DNA of 64,000 nucleotides from Comamonadaceae bacterium (GTDB lineage Bacteria > Pseudomonadota > Gammaproteobacteria > Burkholderiales > Burkholderiaceae_C), in contig JAIXSQ010000012.1 of the NCBI GenBank assembly GCA_027484575.1, forward strand, positions 1-64,000. The letters are read 5' to 3'. The translations under genes and the position numbers were made by a program. Position 1 is the first letter of the stretch, and each line of letters opens with the position of its first letter. A model generated the notes under the pieces. It saw only the letters and a list, made by a program, of their open reading frames with translations. It did no database searches and was not told the origin of the DNA. Below, piece after piece: positions 21,308-29,134 of the stretch.

Positions 21308-21675
21308 ACGTCCTCCTCGAAGCTGGCCATGAGCTGGCGCTGGGCGTGCCAATCGACCATCAGGCGGTTTCGTTGGAACCACATCAATGTCAGCCGCCGT
21401 GGCTGTTTGCCCACCAGGAACCGTTCGATGATGTCGGGTGCCAGCAAGGTCAGGCGCAGCAGTTCGTTGACCACCGAGTGGTGCAGTTTTTCGGCGCGGG
21501 CGATGGCGGCACCGCTTTGCATTGCCCCGGTGTCCAACAGGTGCTGCCAGTAAAAGGCGCGGGCCAGTCCGTCGATCAGCGTGACGTCGTGGACACTGCG
21601 TTCGTCGGTGACCACGCGCTGGACGCCCCGACAACGAAACGTCAGAGGCACGAAGGTTTCCATCGGATCGTCCAT
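21304..21675 (-). CDS. HTH protein associated with serine recombinase (paralogue 1)
   Basis: A 123-residue protein that begins METFVPLTFRCRG after four residues and carries an HTH, GAAIARAEKLHHSVVNELLRLTLLAPDIIERFLVGKQP, close to the ParB-like motif of its downstream neighbour. Both end with a W-x-Q/A-x-R segment. It starts within the stop of the recombinase gene (TGATG) and so is coupled to it. The two look like diverged duplicates. No catalytic motif is visible; DNA binding is the likely activity. Confidence 0.65.
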   Translation of the reverse strand: MDDPMETFVPLTFRCRGVQRVVTDERSVHDVTLIDGLARAFYWQHLLDTGAMQSGAAIARAEKLHHSVVNELLRLTLLAPDIIERFLVGKQPRRLTLMWFQRNRLMVDWHAQRQLMASFEEDV

Positions 21676-23063
21676 CAGGCTTCCACCTCAAGCAGCTCGG
21701 CACCGATGCTGTCAGGGGCAAATTCCTTGATCAGCGCGTTCCAGCCGATCTCGCGCCATTTCACCTTGATGCCCTGCACCTCACCGGCATGGACGAGGTC
21801 GATGCGCTCGATCATCAGGTTGGCGATGCGGTGGCGCTCGACCGGGAAGAGTTGATCCCACACGTTGTTGAGCCGTCCCATCGCCATTACGGTGGTGGCC
21901 TCGTCGATCTGAGCCCCGTTGCGTTGGATGTGCCGCACCACCGACGCCACGGTCTCCGGGCTGGTCAGCACCGTTCGGATCTGGGCCACCACCGCCCCCT
22001 CGATCTCCGGCGCAGGCAGGCGCTCGTAGCCCTTGCCCGGCGCGCCGAACCGCGCTTCCGACTTGGACACGTAGTAGTGGTACTTGCGCCCGTTCTTGCG
22101 CGAGTAGGTCGGGTACATCCGCTCGCCCGACGGCGCGTACAGCAGGCCGCGCAGCAAGGCGTCAGTGCGCGATCTGATCTTGGTTTCCACCGACCGGGTG
22201 TGACCATCCTTGGCCAGCACCTCGTGAACCCGGCCCCACAGCCCGGGATCGATGATGGCTTGATGCACGCCCGGGTACCAACTGCCCTTGTGCGACAACT
22301 CCCCGAGGTAGATGCGGTTGCGCAGCAGCTTGTGCAGATACTTCTTGTCGATGCGCGTGCCTGCCCGTGTCTGACCGTCTTGTGTCGTCCACGCCTTGGT
22401 GGTGATGCCATCCAGCGTCAGGTTGGCGGCGATCTGGGTAGGCGAGCCGATGGTCAACATCTCCTCGAAGATGCGCCGCACCACCGCCGCCTCGGTGTCG
22501 TTGATCACCAGCAGGCGGTTCTCGACGTCGTATCCGAGGGGTGGCACGCCACCCATCCACATTCCCTTGCGTTTGCTGGCCGCGATCTTGTCGCGGATGC
22601 GCTCGCCGGTGACCTCGCGCTCGAACTGGGCGAAGGACAGCAGGACGTTGAGCATCAGCCGCCCCATCGAGGTGGTGGTGTTGAACTGCTGCGTGACCGA
22701 CACGAACGACACGCCGTGGCGCTCAAACACCTCGACCATCTTGGAGAAGTCGGCAAGGCTGCGCGTCAGGCGGTCGATCTTGTAGACCACCACGATATCG
22801 ATCTGGCCGCGCTCGATGTCCGCCATCAGGCGTTTCAGCCCGGGTCGATCCGTGTTGCCGCCGGAGAACCCGGGGTCGTCGTAGTCGTCGGCCACCGGAA
22901 TCCAGCCCTCGGCGCGCTGGCTGGCAACGTAGGCGTGGCCAGCCTCCTTCTGGGCATCGATGGAGTTGAACTCCTGGTCAAGCCGTTCATCCGACGACAC
23001 CCGGCAATAGACCGCGCAGCGTTTGCGCGCCTTGGGCGAGGCAATCTGTGCAGCGTCGCTCAT
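21675..23063 (-). CDS. Large serine recombinase (phage integrase)
   Basis: A 462-residue site-specific recombinase. The N-terminal resolvase domain has YCRVSSDE with nucleophile Ser23, DDPGFSGGNTDRPGLKRLM and IDRLTRSLADF; then comes the Recombinase domain with PPLGYDVENRLLVIND. Where zinc-ribbon cysteines usually occur (LLRGLLYAPSGERMYPTYSRKNGRKYHYYV) none is present. This is the only integrase candidate and should insert and excise the element. It overlaps the DUF2924 gene (ATGA) on one side and the HTH gene on the other. It is shorter than phiC31-type integrases (about 600). Confidence 0.93.
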   Translation of the reverse strand: MSDAAQIASPKARKRCAVYCRVSSDERLDQEFNSIDAQKEAGHAYVASQRAEGWIPVADDYDDPGFSGGNTDRPGLKRLMADIERGQIDIVVVYKIDRLTRSLADFSKMVEVFERHGVSFVSVTQQFNTTTSMGRLMLNVLLSFAQFEREVTGERIRDKIAASKRKGMWMGGVPPLGYDVENRLLVINDTEAAVVRRIFEEMLTIGSPTQIAANLTLDGITTKAWTTQDGQTRAGTRIDKKYLHKLLRNRIYLGELSHKGSWYPGVHQAIIDPGLWGRVHEVLAKDGHTRSVETKIRSRTDALLRGLLYAPSGERMYPTYSRKNGRKYHYYVSKSEARFGAPGKGYERLPAPEIEGAVVAQIRTVLTSPETVASVVRHIQRNGAQIDEATTVMAMGRLNNVWDQLFPVERHRIANLMIERIDLVHAGEVQGIKVKWREIGWNALIKEFAPDSIGAELLEVEA

Positions 23064-23512
23064 TGCGCACCTGCCTTGCCGGTCAGGCCAAAGAACAGCG
23101 GGCCCGACCAGTGCGTGCCGGTGATCTGGCGGGCCACGGCGGTCAGGCTCTTGAAGGTGCTGCCCTCGTACTCAAACAGGCCGTCGGCGGTCACCGCCAC
23201 CTTGTGCTCGCGGTCGCCCCATTCGCGCAGCAGCACGGTGCCGGGCGCGAAGTTGATGTCGCGCGGACGGGCCCGCAGCTTGATCTTGGAGTGCTTGGCA
23301 CCGATGGCCTCCAGTCGCTGGCGGGTGTTGTGTGTCAGACCGCCGAAGACCTCCTCCTGCATCTTGTAGGCGATCCGCGACTCGATGAAAGCGCGGTTGG
23401 GGTTGATGGGGCGGCTGCTGAAGTACCGATCCCACACCAGCCACAACTCGGCGATGGGCAGACTGGACAGCGCCGCGATCTGCGCGGCGACGGATGCTTG
23501 TTTCTCGTTCAT
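23060..23512 (-). CDS. DUF2924 domain protein
   Basis: A 150-residue protein of the DUF2924 type, known mainly as a neighbour of serine recombinases. Typical features are the N-terminal LPIAELWLVWDRYF, the FIESRIAYKMQEEVFGGL segment and the later PGTVLLREWGDREHKVAVTADGLFEYEG, where a short beta-rich domain binds or reads something unknown. The start ATG at 23512 lies inside the stop of the small upstream gene (TGATG). The 32-bp repeated element lies about 30 bp before its start. Function is not established; probably accessory to recombination. Confidence 0.8.
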   Translation of the reverse strand: MNEKQASVAAQIAALSSLPIAELWLVWDRYFSSRPINPNRAFIESRIAYKMQEEVFGGLTHNTRQRLEAIGAKHSKIKLRARPRDINFAPGTVLLREWGDREHKVAVTADGLFEYEGSTFKSLTAVARQITGTHWSGPLFFGLTGKAGAQ

Positions 23513-23703
23513 CACAACTTTTCCTGTGGATAGGGGGTTGGATGAACGCGCTGGTCGGGCAGGAAGCCAAGGCCAACTTCTCTCTGTTTTGCCTCGTCCG
23601 CGACGAGCGTGCGGACGATGGCGGCCGCAAGGATGGCGGTGATTTCGCCAGCACGGGCGCTGGCGCTCATCTCCGAGGGGGATGCAAGTTCGAGGTTCTT
23701 CAT
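23512..23703 (-). CDS. Small protein, first gene of the integration operon
   Basis: A 63-residue protein, MKNLELASPSEMSASARAGE..., with a helical middle (EITAILAAAIVRTLVADEAK) and the ending LGFLPDQRVHPTPY. Small genes like this often precede DUF2924 and recombinase genes. GGAG stands six bases before the ATG at 23703; an earlier ATG at 23724 is possible. Its last third is encoded by a copy of the 32-bp element that occurs three more times near 39 kb. Function unknown. Confidence 0.6.
   Translation of the reverse strand: MKNLELASPSEMSASARAGEITAILAAAIVRTLVADEAKQREVGLGFLPDQRVHPTPYPQEKL
23541..23572 (-). repeat. 32-bp bipartite element, copy 1 (integration module)
   Basis: Plus-strand form: GATGAACGCGCTG, then GTC, six variable bases and GAAGCCAAG. 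It matches the copy at 39437-39468 at 27 of 32 positions. It lies 29 bp before the DUF2924 start and at the same time encodes LGFLPDQRVH of the preceding small gene. Confidence 0.75.
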
Positions 23704-23819
23704 GACGGCTCCGGGGAATAGCAACCGTCAGGGATAGTGAGCCTGATCTTCCGAAGCGGATGGCAACGCAGGGCAATCCGGCCTACTCGCGATACAGTTG
23801 TTGCGCGTTTACGAAACAC

Positions 23820-23848
23820 TTGACGGCCTGACCCTTGCCGTCTACCAT
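23820..23848 (+). promoter_or_regulatory. Promoter and operator-like palindrome of the XRE repressor gene
   Basis: TTGACG (-35, 23820-23825) and TACCAT (-10, 23843-23848) are 17 bp apart, 36 bp before the repressor ATG. Between the boxes lies an inverted repeat GACGGC (23822-23827) / GCCGTC (23837-23842) with a 9-bp centre, a likely binding site for the repressor itself. The 181-bp region between the divergent genes (23704-23884) should also hold the promoter of the integration operon, which I could not place. Confidence 0.6.
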
Positions 23849-23884
23849 TCAGCAATTAACAAATCACGCAATCAGGTTACAGCC

Positions 23885-24163
23885 ATGCCCTTTGGAGCAT
23901 TCATCCGCAAGAAGCGCGAGGAGAAAGGCATTCAGATGAATGACTTCGCGCGGCAGCTGGAGATATCGCCCGCCTACTGGTCGCGCATCGAGCGCGACAT
24001 GGAGAAACCGCCCAAGGACGAACTGATCCGCAAGGCGGCCGAGATTCTCGGCATCAGCGCCGACGATGCCTTCGTCGAGGCCAGCCGACTGCCACCCGAC
24101 ATCCGTGATGACGTCGGCAATCTGGTTCGGATGTACCGCCGGAACGTGACGGAGAAAAAGTGA
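23885..24163 (+). CDS. XRE-family HTH regulator (putative prophage repressor)
   Basis: A 92-residue protein with a single Cro/C1-type helix-turn-helix: FGAFIRKKREEKGIQMNDFARQLEISPAYWSRIERDMEKPP, recognition helix around residues 31-42. It lacks a LexA-like cleavage domain. The gene directly after it, with no gap, is an ImmA-like protease, the same pairing as ImmR/ImmA of ICEBs1, where the protease destroys the repressor upon induction. It therefore probably keeps the prophage silent and controls the divergent integration operon. Confidence 0.85.
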   Translation: MPFGAFIRKKREEKGIQMNDFARQLEISPAYWSRIERDMEKPPKDELIRKAAEILGISADDAFVEASRLPPDIRDDVGNLVRMYRRNVTEKK

Positions 24164-24979
24164 ATGGCGGTGTTGACTCTCGACTACCGGTGCTGCAACC
24201 GGAAACTCCCCCAATACATCAAGCACATGGAGGTTGAGCGCATTGCGGCGACCGCGCGCCAGCAACTGGTCGCGGACAGCATCGATGCCGTTCCCTTCGA
24301 AGCCCTGCGCCAGATCTCCGGCCTCAAGATCAACGGTATCGACTTCGCGCTCGAGGTCAGCACCGATTACCCCGTGCATGACGAGCAGGGCAACCACGTC
24401 TTCGGCGTCTGCGAATTCGACCCCGCGTCGCCCAACGCGGCGATGGTGTCCATCTCGCCGGTGGGTGAAAGCCTCAGCGAACTGCTTGCCCTCAGCACCT
24501 TCGCCCACGAACTGGGCCACGCCGTGTTCGACGCCCCCGGCTGGATCGTCCAGGGCAGCAAGGGGCCGGGGTTGTTTGACGAGATCGAACCGGCGATGCA
24601 ACGCGCCTACCGCACCACGACGCCTGACAGCGACCACCTGTCGAAGTCACTCTCCGCGAGGCCAACGACGGAAGAACATTTCGCCGAGCTGCGGGCCAAC
24701 GAGTTCATGGGCTCCTTGCTCGTGCCGCGCCAGCGCATCATTGCCGCCGTCGAGGCCCTCGCTCCCAAGCACGACATCACCATCCATCGTCACCCCTCCA
24801 CCGATCCCGACCACCCCGGCACCGCCCTGCGCATCACGGCGGACGGCGACGTGGGCTTCTTCGACATGGAATGCTTCGAGAAAGCCCTGGCCACGCGTTT
24901 CGGTGTCAATCGCCGGTTCATCCAAGTACGCCTGAGCCGATACGGCCTGACCGGTCAGGAGGCCGCCATGCGCTCATAA
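24164..24979 (+). CDS. ImmA/IrrE-family metallo-endopeptidase
   Basis: A 271-residue predicted zinc protease with the motif H115-E-L-G-H119 and a third ligand candidate E175 in AELRANEF, the typical E-x2-AN pattern. The N-terminal part (about residues 20-100) is a beta-containing region common in these proteins. The ATG follows the repressor stop without a gap, so the pair is co-translated. By analogy with ICEBs1 it should cleave the adjacent XRE repressor and induce the prophage. A terminator follows 18 bp after the stop. Confidence 0.88.
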   Translation: MAVLTLDYRCCNRKLPQYIKHMEVERIAATARQQLVADSIDAVPFEALRQISGLKINGIDFALEVSTDYPVHDEQGNHVFGVCEFDPASPNAAMVSISPVGESLSELLALSTFAHELGHAVFDAPGWIVQGSKGPGLFDEIEPAMQRAYRTTTPDSDHLSKSLSARPTTEEHFAELRANEFMGSLLVPRQRIIAAVEALAPKHDITIHRHPSTDPDHPGTALRITADGDVGFFDMECFEKALATRFGVNRRFIQVRLSRYGLTGQEAAMRS

Positions 24980-24997
24980 CCATCCGCTGCCCACCGA

Positions 24998-25021
24998 GCC
25001 GACTTCGCGTCGGCATTTTTT
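24998..25021 (+). terminator. Terminator after the repressor-protease pair
   Basis: Stem GCCGAC-TTCGC-GTCGGC followed by ATTTTTT. It separates the lysogeny switch from the next genes, which therefore need their own promoter in the 54 bp that follow or read-through. Confidence 0.85.
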
Positions 25022-25075
25022 GACCTGCCAGGTTAACCGTTCGCGCAATCACGCACTTTCCAAAGGAACCTGTCC

Positions 25076-26500
25076 ATGCCTGTTGGCCAAGCCTCAACCA
25101 CAAAGAAGAACAGCAAGGTGGCCGCGAGCCAGCCTTCCCCGAAACGTGCGCGCGAACATCGCTCCGATGACGGCGCAACCATCCTGCCGAACGCCGAGAA
25201 CTTCGTCAGCCTCGTGCGCAAGGTCGCGCGCCCCGGGCTGCTGGTGCATCTGCTCGAACACGCCAGCGCGACGGCATTGCCGGAACTGAAGGCGTTGGCG
25301 GACGCTGCCAAGGGCAAGCTCCCGGTCGAATCCAGGCAGTCGGTCTTCCACGCCGTCGCAAAACTGGCAGCGACCGCCCAGCACAACATCGAACGGGCCG
25401 CCGAACGAGTGATGCTTCTCGATGATGACTACGGTGCTCAGGCCGTCCTCTCCGTGCTCAACGAAGAGCGCGCCGACGATGCCGCCGTGCTGGCAATGCC
25501 CAGCGACCGCTACAGCCGCGCGCTGTACCTGTACATCTTGCAGGACTTCCCGGCGCAAGGCGCTCGCCGCGATGAACGCTTCGACCAGGCCGAGCATCTG
25601 CAAGTGATGCATCGCCAGTGGAAAAACGACAGCTACTCCAGCCACTACCTCGGCCCCAAGGGCGTCGTGCCGAAGACCGGCTCCGACGTGCAGGATGTCT
25701 TGCGTACGCGCATTGCCGAACTGTTCCCGAAGGTGCCGAAGGATCAAATCCTGATCGAGCAATTCACGCGCCGCGATCTCTCACACGAACAGGATGATGA
25801 TGATGTTTCCGAAGCCGATCCGTCGGCGCTGCTGCACACACTGACGGCGACCTTCAACGGCAAGACCGCGACTTTCCAGCAAGTAGCGAATGGGCACGTC
25901 GTCGACCACGAAGAGCCCGCCGCGATGTCGGCGCGTTTCTCGTGGGAGCCGGAGAGCGGCTGGCTCAGCGTGTTCTGCGAAGAACGGGAGGTTCGCCGCG
26001 AGCTCGCCACCGTCTTCCGCGACGTTGCGCTGGCGCACGACAGCAAGATCGAGGACATGCCCATGCGGCAGTTCGACCTGCTCGGTTTTGCGACCTCCAA
26101 GATGCTCGACCGCCTGAAACGTGATCGGGTCGCAGGCATCGACGACATCTCGATCCTGCAAATCACGGTGGCCAAGCCGTTCGAGCAGACGTCGGAGTAC
26201 GGCGGACGTGATGTGGTGCGGCAGCTCTCCAGCAAGATGCAAATCACCCGCGACCGGCGCGATGGCCGCAATATCTATCAGGTTGCCTACGAGGACTACT
26301 GCGCCGAAGACCTGAGCCAGTACGCGCTCGTGCAGGTGAAGCTGGTCATGAGGATGTCCAAGACGCAACACCGCAAGGCGCACAACGTCGCCGTCCAGAT
26401 CACAGCGCCGAACGGTCTGAACGACAAGAGCCGCACGGACGACGACCGCAAGCGGGTGCAGGAACAGCTCATCAAGATCGGCGTCTTGAGCCAGTTCTGA
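25076..26500 (+). CDS. Unrecognised 474-residue protein (unknown pair, gene 1)
   Basis: I do not recognise a family. The N-terminus is basic and low complexity (residues 1-30), then mostly helical up to about residue 240, with an acidic patch HEQDDDDVSEADPS near 240. The second half looks mixed alpha/beta (FSWEPESGWLSVFCEEREVRRELATVFRD). No signal peptide, membrane segment, P-loop or nuclease motif is evident. AAAGGAA precedes the ATG. It is followed 14 bp later by another unknown gene, and the two form a unit between the lysogeny switch and the replication genes, a common site for superinfection exclusion or defence cargo. Confidence 0.6.
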   Translation: MPVGQASTTKKNSKVAASQPSPKRAREHRSDDGATILPNAENFVSLVRKVARPGLLVHLLEHASATALPELKALADAAKGKLPVESRQSVFHAVAKLAATAQHNIERAAERVMLLDDDYGAQAVLSVLNEERADDAAVLAMPSDRYSRALYLYILQDFPAQGARRDERFDQAEHLQVMHRQWKNDSYSSHYLGPKGVVPKTGSDVQDVLRTRIAELFPKVPKDQILIEQFTRRDLSHEQDDDDVSEADPSALLHTLTATFNGKTATFQQVANGHVVDHEEPAAMSARFSWEPESGWLSVFCEEREVRRELATVFRDVALAHDSKIEDMPMRQFDLLGFATSKMLDRLKRDRVAGIDDISILQITVAKPFEQTSEYGGRDVVRQLSSKMQITRDRRDGRNIYQVAYEDYCAEDLSQYALVQVKLVMRMSKTQHRKAHNVAVQITAPNGLNDKSRTDDDRKRVQEQLIKIGVLSQF

Positions 26501-26514
26501 GGAGGACGCCGACG

Positions 26515-27450
26515 ATGTCACCGCATCTTAGCTTCTTCCTCGCGCTGGACAACCTTCAACGCCTCGACGCATCAGTTCTGGCCGATAAGCTCGGGCGCGA
26601 TCACCAGCAGTTTCTTCAGCGTCGCTGGATCGTGCCCGCTGGCCACCTCACCCATGTGATGGTGCCGTTTCTCGATTCCGAACAGGAGGTCGAAGTCGAG
26701 ATCGATGAGGATGCCGGTCGCTACAGCTACTGCAGCCCACTGAACGGCAGAACCGTCGTCCAACCGCTCGCGGACATCGCCCTCTATTCCATCGTGATGG
26801 ATTCGTGGCTGGCGGATCTGGCGGCGTTGATCGGCATTGAGGAACGGCGACGCTCCAGCAACAGTTGCCGCACACCAAACCACCTGTGGCACCTCGGTGA
26901 ACAGCGCATCGCCGGTACGCACGATTTCGCACCGGTGTTCGTCGGTCGAGCATGGGCGCGCGCTCCGCAGGACAAGACCATCGCTGTCCTTGCCGACGCA
27001 GTGTGGTCACGCGGCGGCGTTGTTCTGCGCCCAAGGCGAGCGAGTGCCTCGCTGCCACGTGACCACGCCATGCGCGGCCTCGACGAGTTCGTCAGCGTGC
27101 TCAACAGCACCGATGCATTCGACGCCGATGCCTTCGACCGCGTGCTGCGCGGCTACGTCACGGCAGTTGGCGAGCCGGAACCGGAGCAGTTCTTCAGCGG
27201 CACGCGGCTCAAGCTCCCGCATTTCGCATCGTCCATCGATCTCACGGAGGCGCGCGCCAAGATCATCAAGTACATGTGGGGCACGGAAGGAAGCGCGCCG
27301 CCCGTGATGTCGTGGGCGGAGGTCAATGGTGCTGTCACCGTCAACACGGGCTTTCAGTCCTTCGACGATGCGTTCGGCGGCAAGGCTGAGCGCGAGCAGG
27401 TACTCGAGCTGGTCAGTCGCGGCAAGTACCGGGTGAGACGCAACACATAA
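26515..27450 (+). CDS. Unrecognised 311-residue protein (unknown pair, gene 2)
   Basis: No family recognised. It begins MSPHLSFFLALDNLQRLDASVLADKLGRDHQQFLQRRW; the middle is a beta-rich stretch (VEVEIDEDAGRYSYCSPLNGRTVVQPLADI), followed by helices. It is cytoplasmic by appearance, with no membrane segment. GAGGA stands ahead of the ATG. Its position right behind the 474-residue gene suggests the two products work together. After it comes an 85-bp gap in which CCCATAAA occurs twice, then the replication module. Confidence 0.6.
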   Translation: MSPHLSFFLALDNLQRLDASVLADKLGRDHQQFLQRRWIVPAGHLTHVMVPFLDSEQEVEVEIDEDAGRYSYCSPLNGRTVVQPLADIALYSIVMDSWLADLAALIGIEERRRSSNSCRTPNHLWHLGEQRIAGTHDFAPVFVGRAWARAPQDKTIAVLADAVWSRGGVVLRPRRASASLPRDHAMRGLDEFVSVLNSTDAFDADAFDRVLRGYVTAVGEPEPEQFFSGTRLKLPHFASSIDLTEARAKIIKYMWGTEGSAPPVMSWAEVNGAVTVNTGFQSFDDAFGGKAEREQVLELVSRGKYRVRRNT

Positions 27451-27535
27451 ACGCACCCATAAATCGAACCAGACACGGCCCATAAACCCGTGCGGAGACT
27501 GCGATGTGCCCATTTCATACAGGAGGCACATCGCA

Positions 27536-27793
27536 ATGCAAACCCACTTCACCACAGCAACATCTGGCCAGAGCCTGGCCAAACCCGGTGCGCCACAGCG
27601 CATCGCCCTTGACGAAAACGAACTGGCCATCCGCTGGGGACTTTCCGTCAAGACCCTGCGCCGCTGGCGGCAGGAACAGCTCGGCCCGGTCTTCTGCAAG
27701 CTCGGTGCCCGCGTCACCTACTTGATCTCCGAGATCGAAGCCTTCGAACGTCGCGTTTCGCGGCACTCGACCTTCACTCGCGTGTACCAGTGA
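27536..27793 (+). CDS. Small HTH protein (AlpA/excisionase-like)
   Basis: An 85-residue protein with a winged-helix/MerR-like DNA-binding motif, LDENELAIRWGLSVKTLRRWRQEQLGPVFCKLGARVTYLISEIEAFERR; the Y-x3-E-I-E-x-F-E ending is typical for AlpA-type regulators. A perfect AGGAGG lies nine bases before the ATG, which fixes the start. It opens the replication operon and could act as an early regulator or an excisionase for the serine recombinase. Confidence 0.72.
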   Translation: MQTHFTTATSGQSLAKPGAPQRIALDENELAIRWGLSVKTLRRWRQEQLGPVFCKLGARVTYLISEIEAFERRVSRHSTFTRVYQ

Positions 27794-27804
27794 GGAGGAC
27801 GGCC

Positions 27805-28287
27805 ATGAGCGATCTGACCATCTTCCCCGCCGACCTCGCGGCCATGAGCATCGCCCAGCTGGCGGCGCTGCCGGTCACCGACTTCGTCGATGCCGAGCGC
27901 AATGTCGACGAGGCCTCCGCCTACCTCAAGCAGCTGCGCACCAAGCTGGACGCCGCCAAGTTGCAGCGTTTCGGTGAGCAGGCGCGCGCCGCGCTGCGTG
28001 ACTCCGGCCGCGACTTCGGCACCGCCCACGTCAACGACGGCGCGCTGCACGTCAAGTACGAACTCCCCAAGAAGGTGATCTGGAGCCAGACCATCCTCAA
28101 GGAGATGGCCGAGCGCATCGTCGCCTCGGGCGACAAGGTGGAGGACTACATCGACATCAAGTTGTCGGTGTCCGAGTCCCGCTACACCAACTGGCCCACG
28201 GCGCTGCAGGAGCAGTTCGCCGCCGCCCGCACGGTCGAGGAAGGCAAGCCGACCATCACCCTGACGCTCGATGGGGGTGTGGCATGA
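27805..28287 (+). CDS. Phage early protein of unknown function
   Basis: A 160-residue protein beginning MSDLTIFPADLAAMSIAQLA. Helical and charged, with LPKKVIWSQTILKEMAERIVASGDKVEDYI in the middle. Proteins of this type stand before Sak4-like recombination ATPases in other phages, but I know no function. GAGGAGG precedes the ATG, and it overlaps the ATPase gene by four bases (ATGA). Confidence 0.6.
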   Translation: MSDLTIFPADLAAMSIAQLAALPVTDFVDAERNVDEASAYLKQLRTKLDAAKLQRFGEQARAALRDSGRDFGTAHVNDGALHVKYELPKKVIWSQTILKEMAERIVASGDKVEDYIDIKLSVSESRYTNWPTALQEQFAAARTVEEGKPTITLTLDGGVA

Positions 28288-29129
28288 GCCTTCCCATCAT
28301 CTCCGCGAAGCAGCGCATGGCCGAGCGCAAGGGCGTCAAGCTGCTGATGCTCGGCAAGTCCGGCATCGGCAAGACCACCCGGCTCAAAGACCTCGATCCG
28401 AAGACCACGCTGTTCATCGACATCGAGGCAGGCGACTTGGCGGTGGCCGACTGGCCGGGCGACACCATCCGACCGGCGTCCTGGCCCGAGAGCCGCGACT
28501 TTTTCGTGTTCCTCGCGGGCCCGGATAAGTCGCTGCCGCCGGAGTCTGCCTTCTCGCAGGCGCACTACGACCACGTCATCGAGAAGCTCGGCGACGCGAC
28601 GCAGCTCGACCGCTACCAGACCTTCTTCCTCGACTCGATCACGCAGTTGTCGCGCCAATGCTTCGCGTGGTGCAAGACGCAGCCCGGTGCAACCAGCGAC
28701 CGCTCCGGCAAGCCTGATCTGCGCGGTGCCTACGGCCTGCTGGGCCAAGAAATGGTGAGTGCCTTGACCCACCTGCAGCACGCACGCGGCAAGAACGTCG
28801 TGTTCGTGGCCATCCTCGACGAACGCCTCGATGACTACAACCGCAAGGTGTTCGTGCCGCAGATCGAAGGCAGCAAGACCAGCCTGGAGCTGCCCGGCAT
28901 CGTCGACGAGGTCGTGACGCTGGCCGAGATCAAGGCCGAGGACGGCAGCGCCTACCGCGCCTTCGTCACCCACACCGTCAATCCCTACGGCTTCCCGGCC
29001 AAAGACCGCAGCGGTCGTCTCGACCTGCTGGAGCCGCCGCATCTCGGCGCGCTGATCGCCAAGTGCGCGGGCGCATCCGCTACGCCCGCCAGCGCCGCCA
29101 CCCCCACACACATCGAATCTCAGGAGTAA
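28284..29129 (+). CDS. Sak4-like RecA-fold ATPase
   Basis: A 281-residue AAA_24-type phage ATPase. The Walker A motif GKSGIGKT lies at residues 24-31, Walker B probably in YQTFFLDSI, and IEAGDLAV and the later VVFVAILDERLDD fit the Sak4 family of minimal RecA-like proteins. These promote single-strand annealing together with a phage ssDNA-binding protein, and the next gene is a good candidate for that partner. Clearly part of the phage recombination and replication set. Confidence 0.75.
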   Translation: MSLPIISAKQRMAERKGVKLLMLGKSGIGKTTRLKDLDPKTTLFIDIEAGDLAVADWPGDTIRPASWPESRDFFVFLAGPDKSLPPESAFSQAHYDHVIEKLGDATQLDRYQTFFLDSITQLSRQCFAWCKTQPGATSDRSGKPDLRGAYGLLGQEMVSALTHLQHARGKNVVFVAILDERLDDYNRKVFVPQIEGSKTSLELPGIVDEVVTLAEIKAEDGSAYRAFVTHTVNPYGFPAKDRSGRLDLLEPPHLGALIAKCAGASATPASAATPTHIESQE

Positions 29130-29134
29130 TCGCA

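Noticed and set aside
23494..23721. 75-codon plus-strand frame over the integration module
   Set aside because: Antisense to the small gene and the DUF2924 start, no ribosome site, and the minus-strand genes are coupled to each other.
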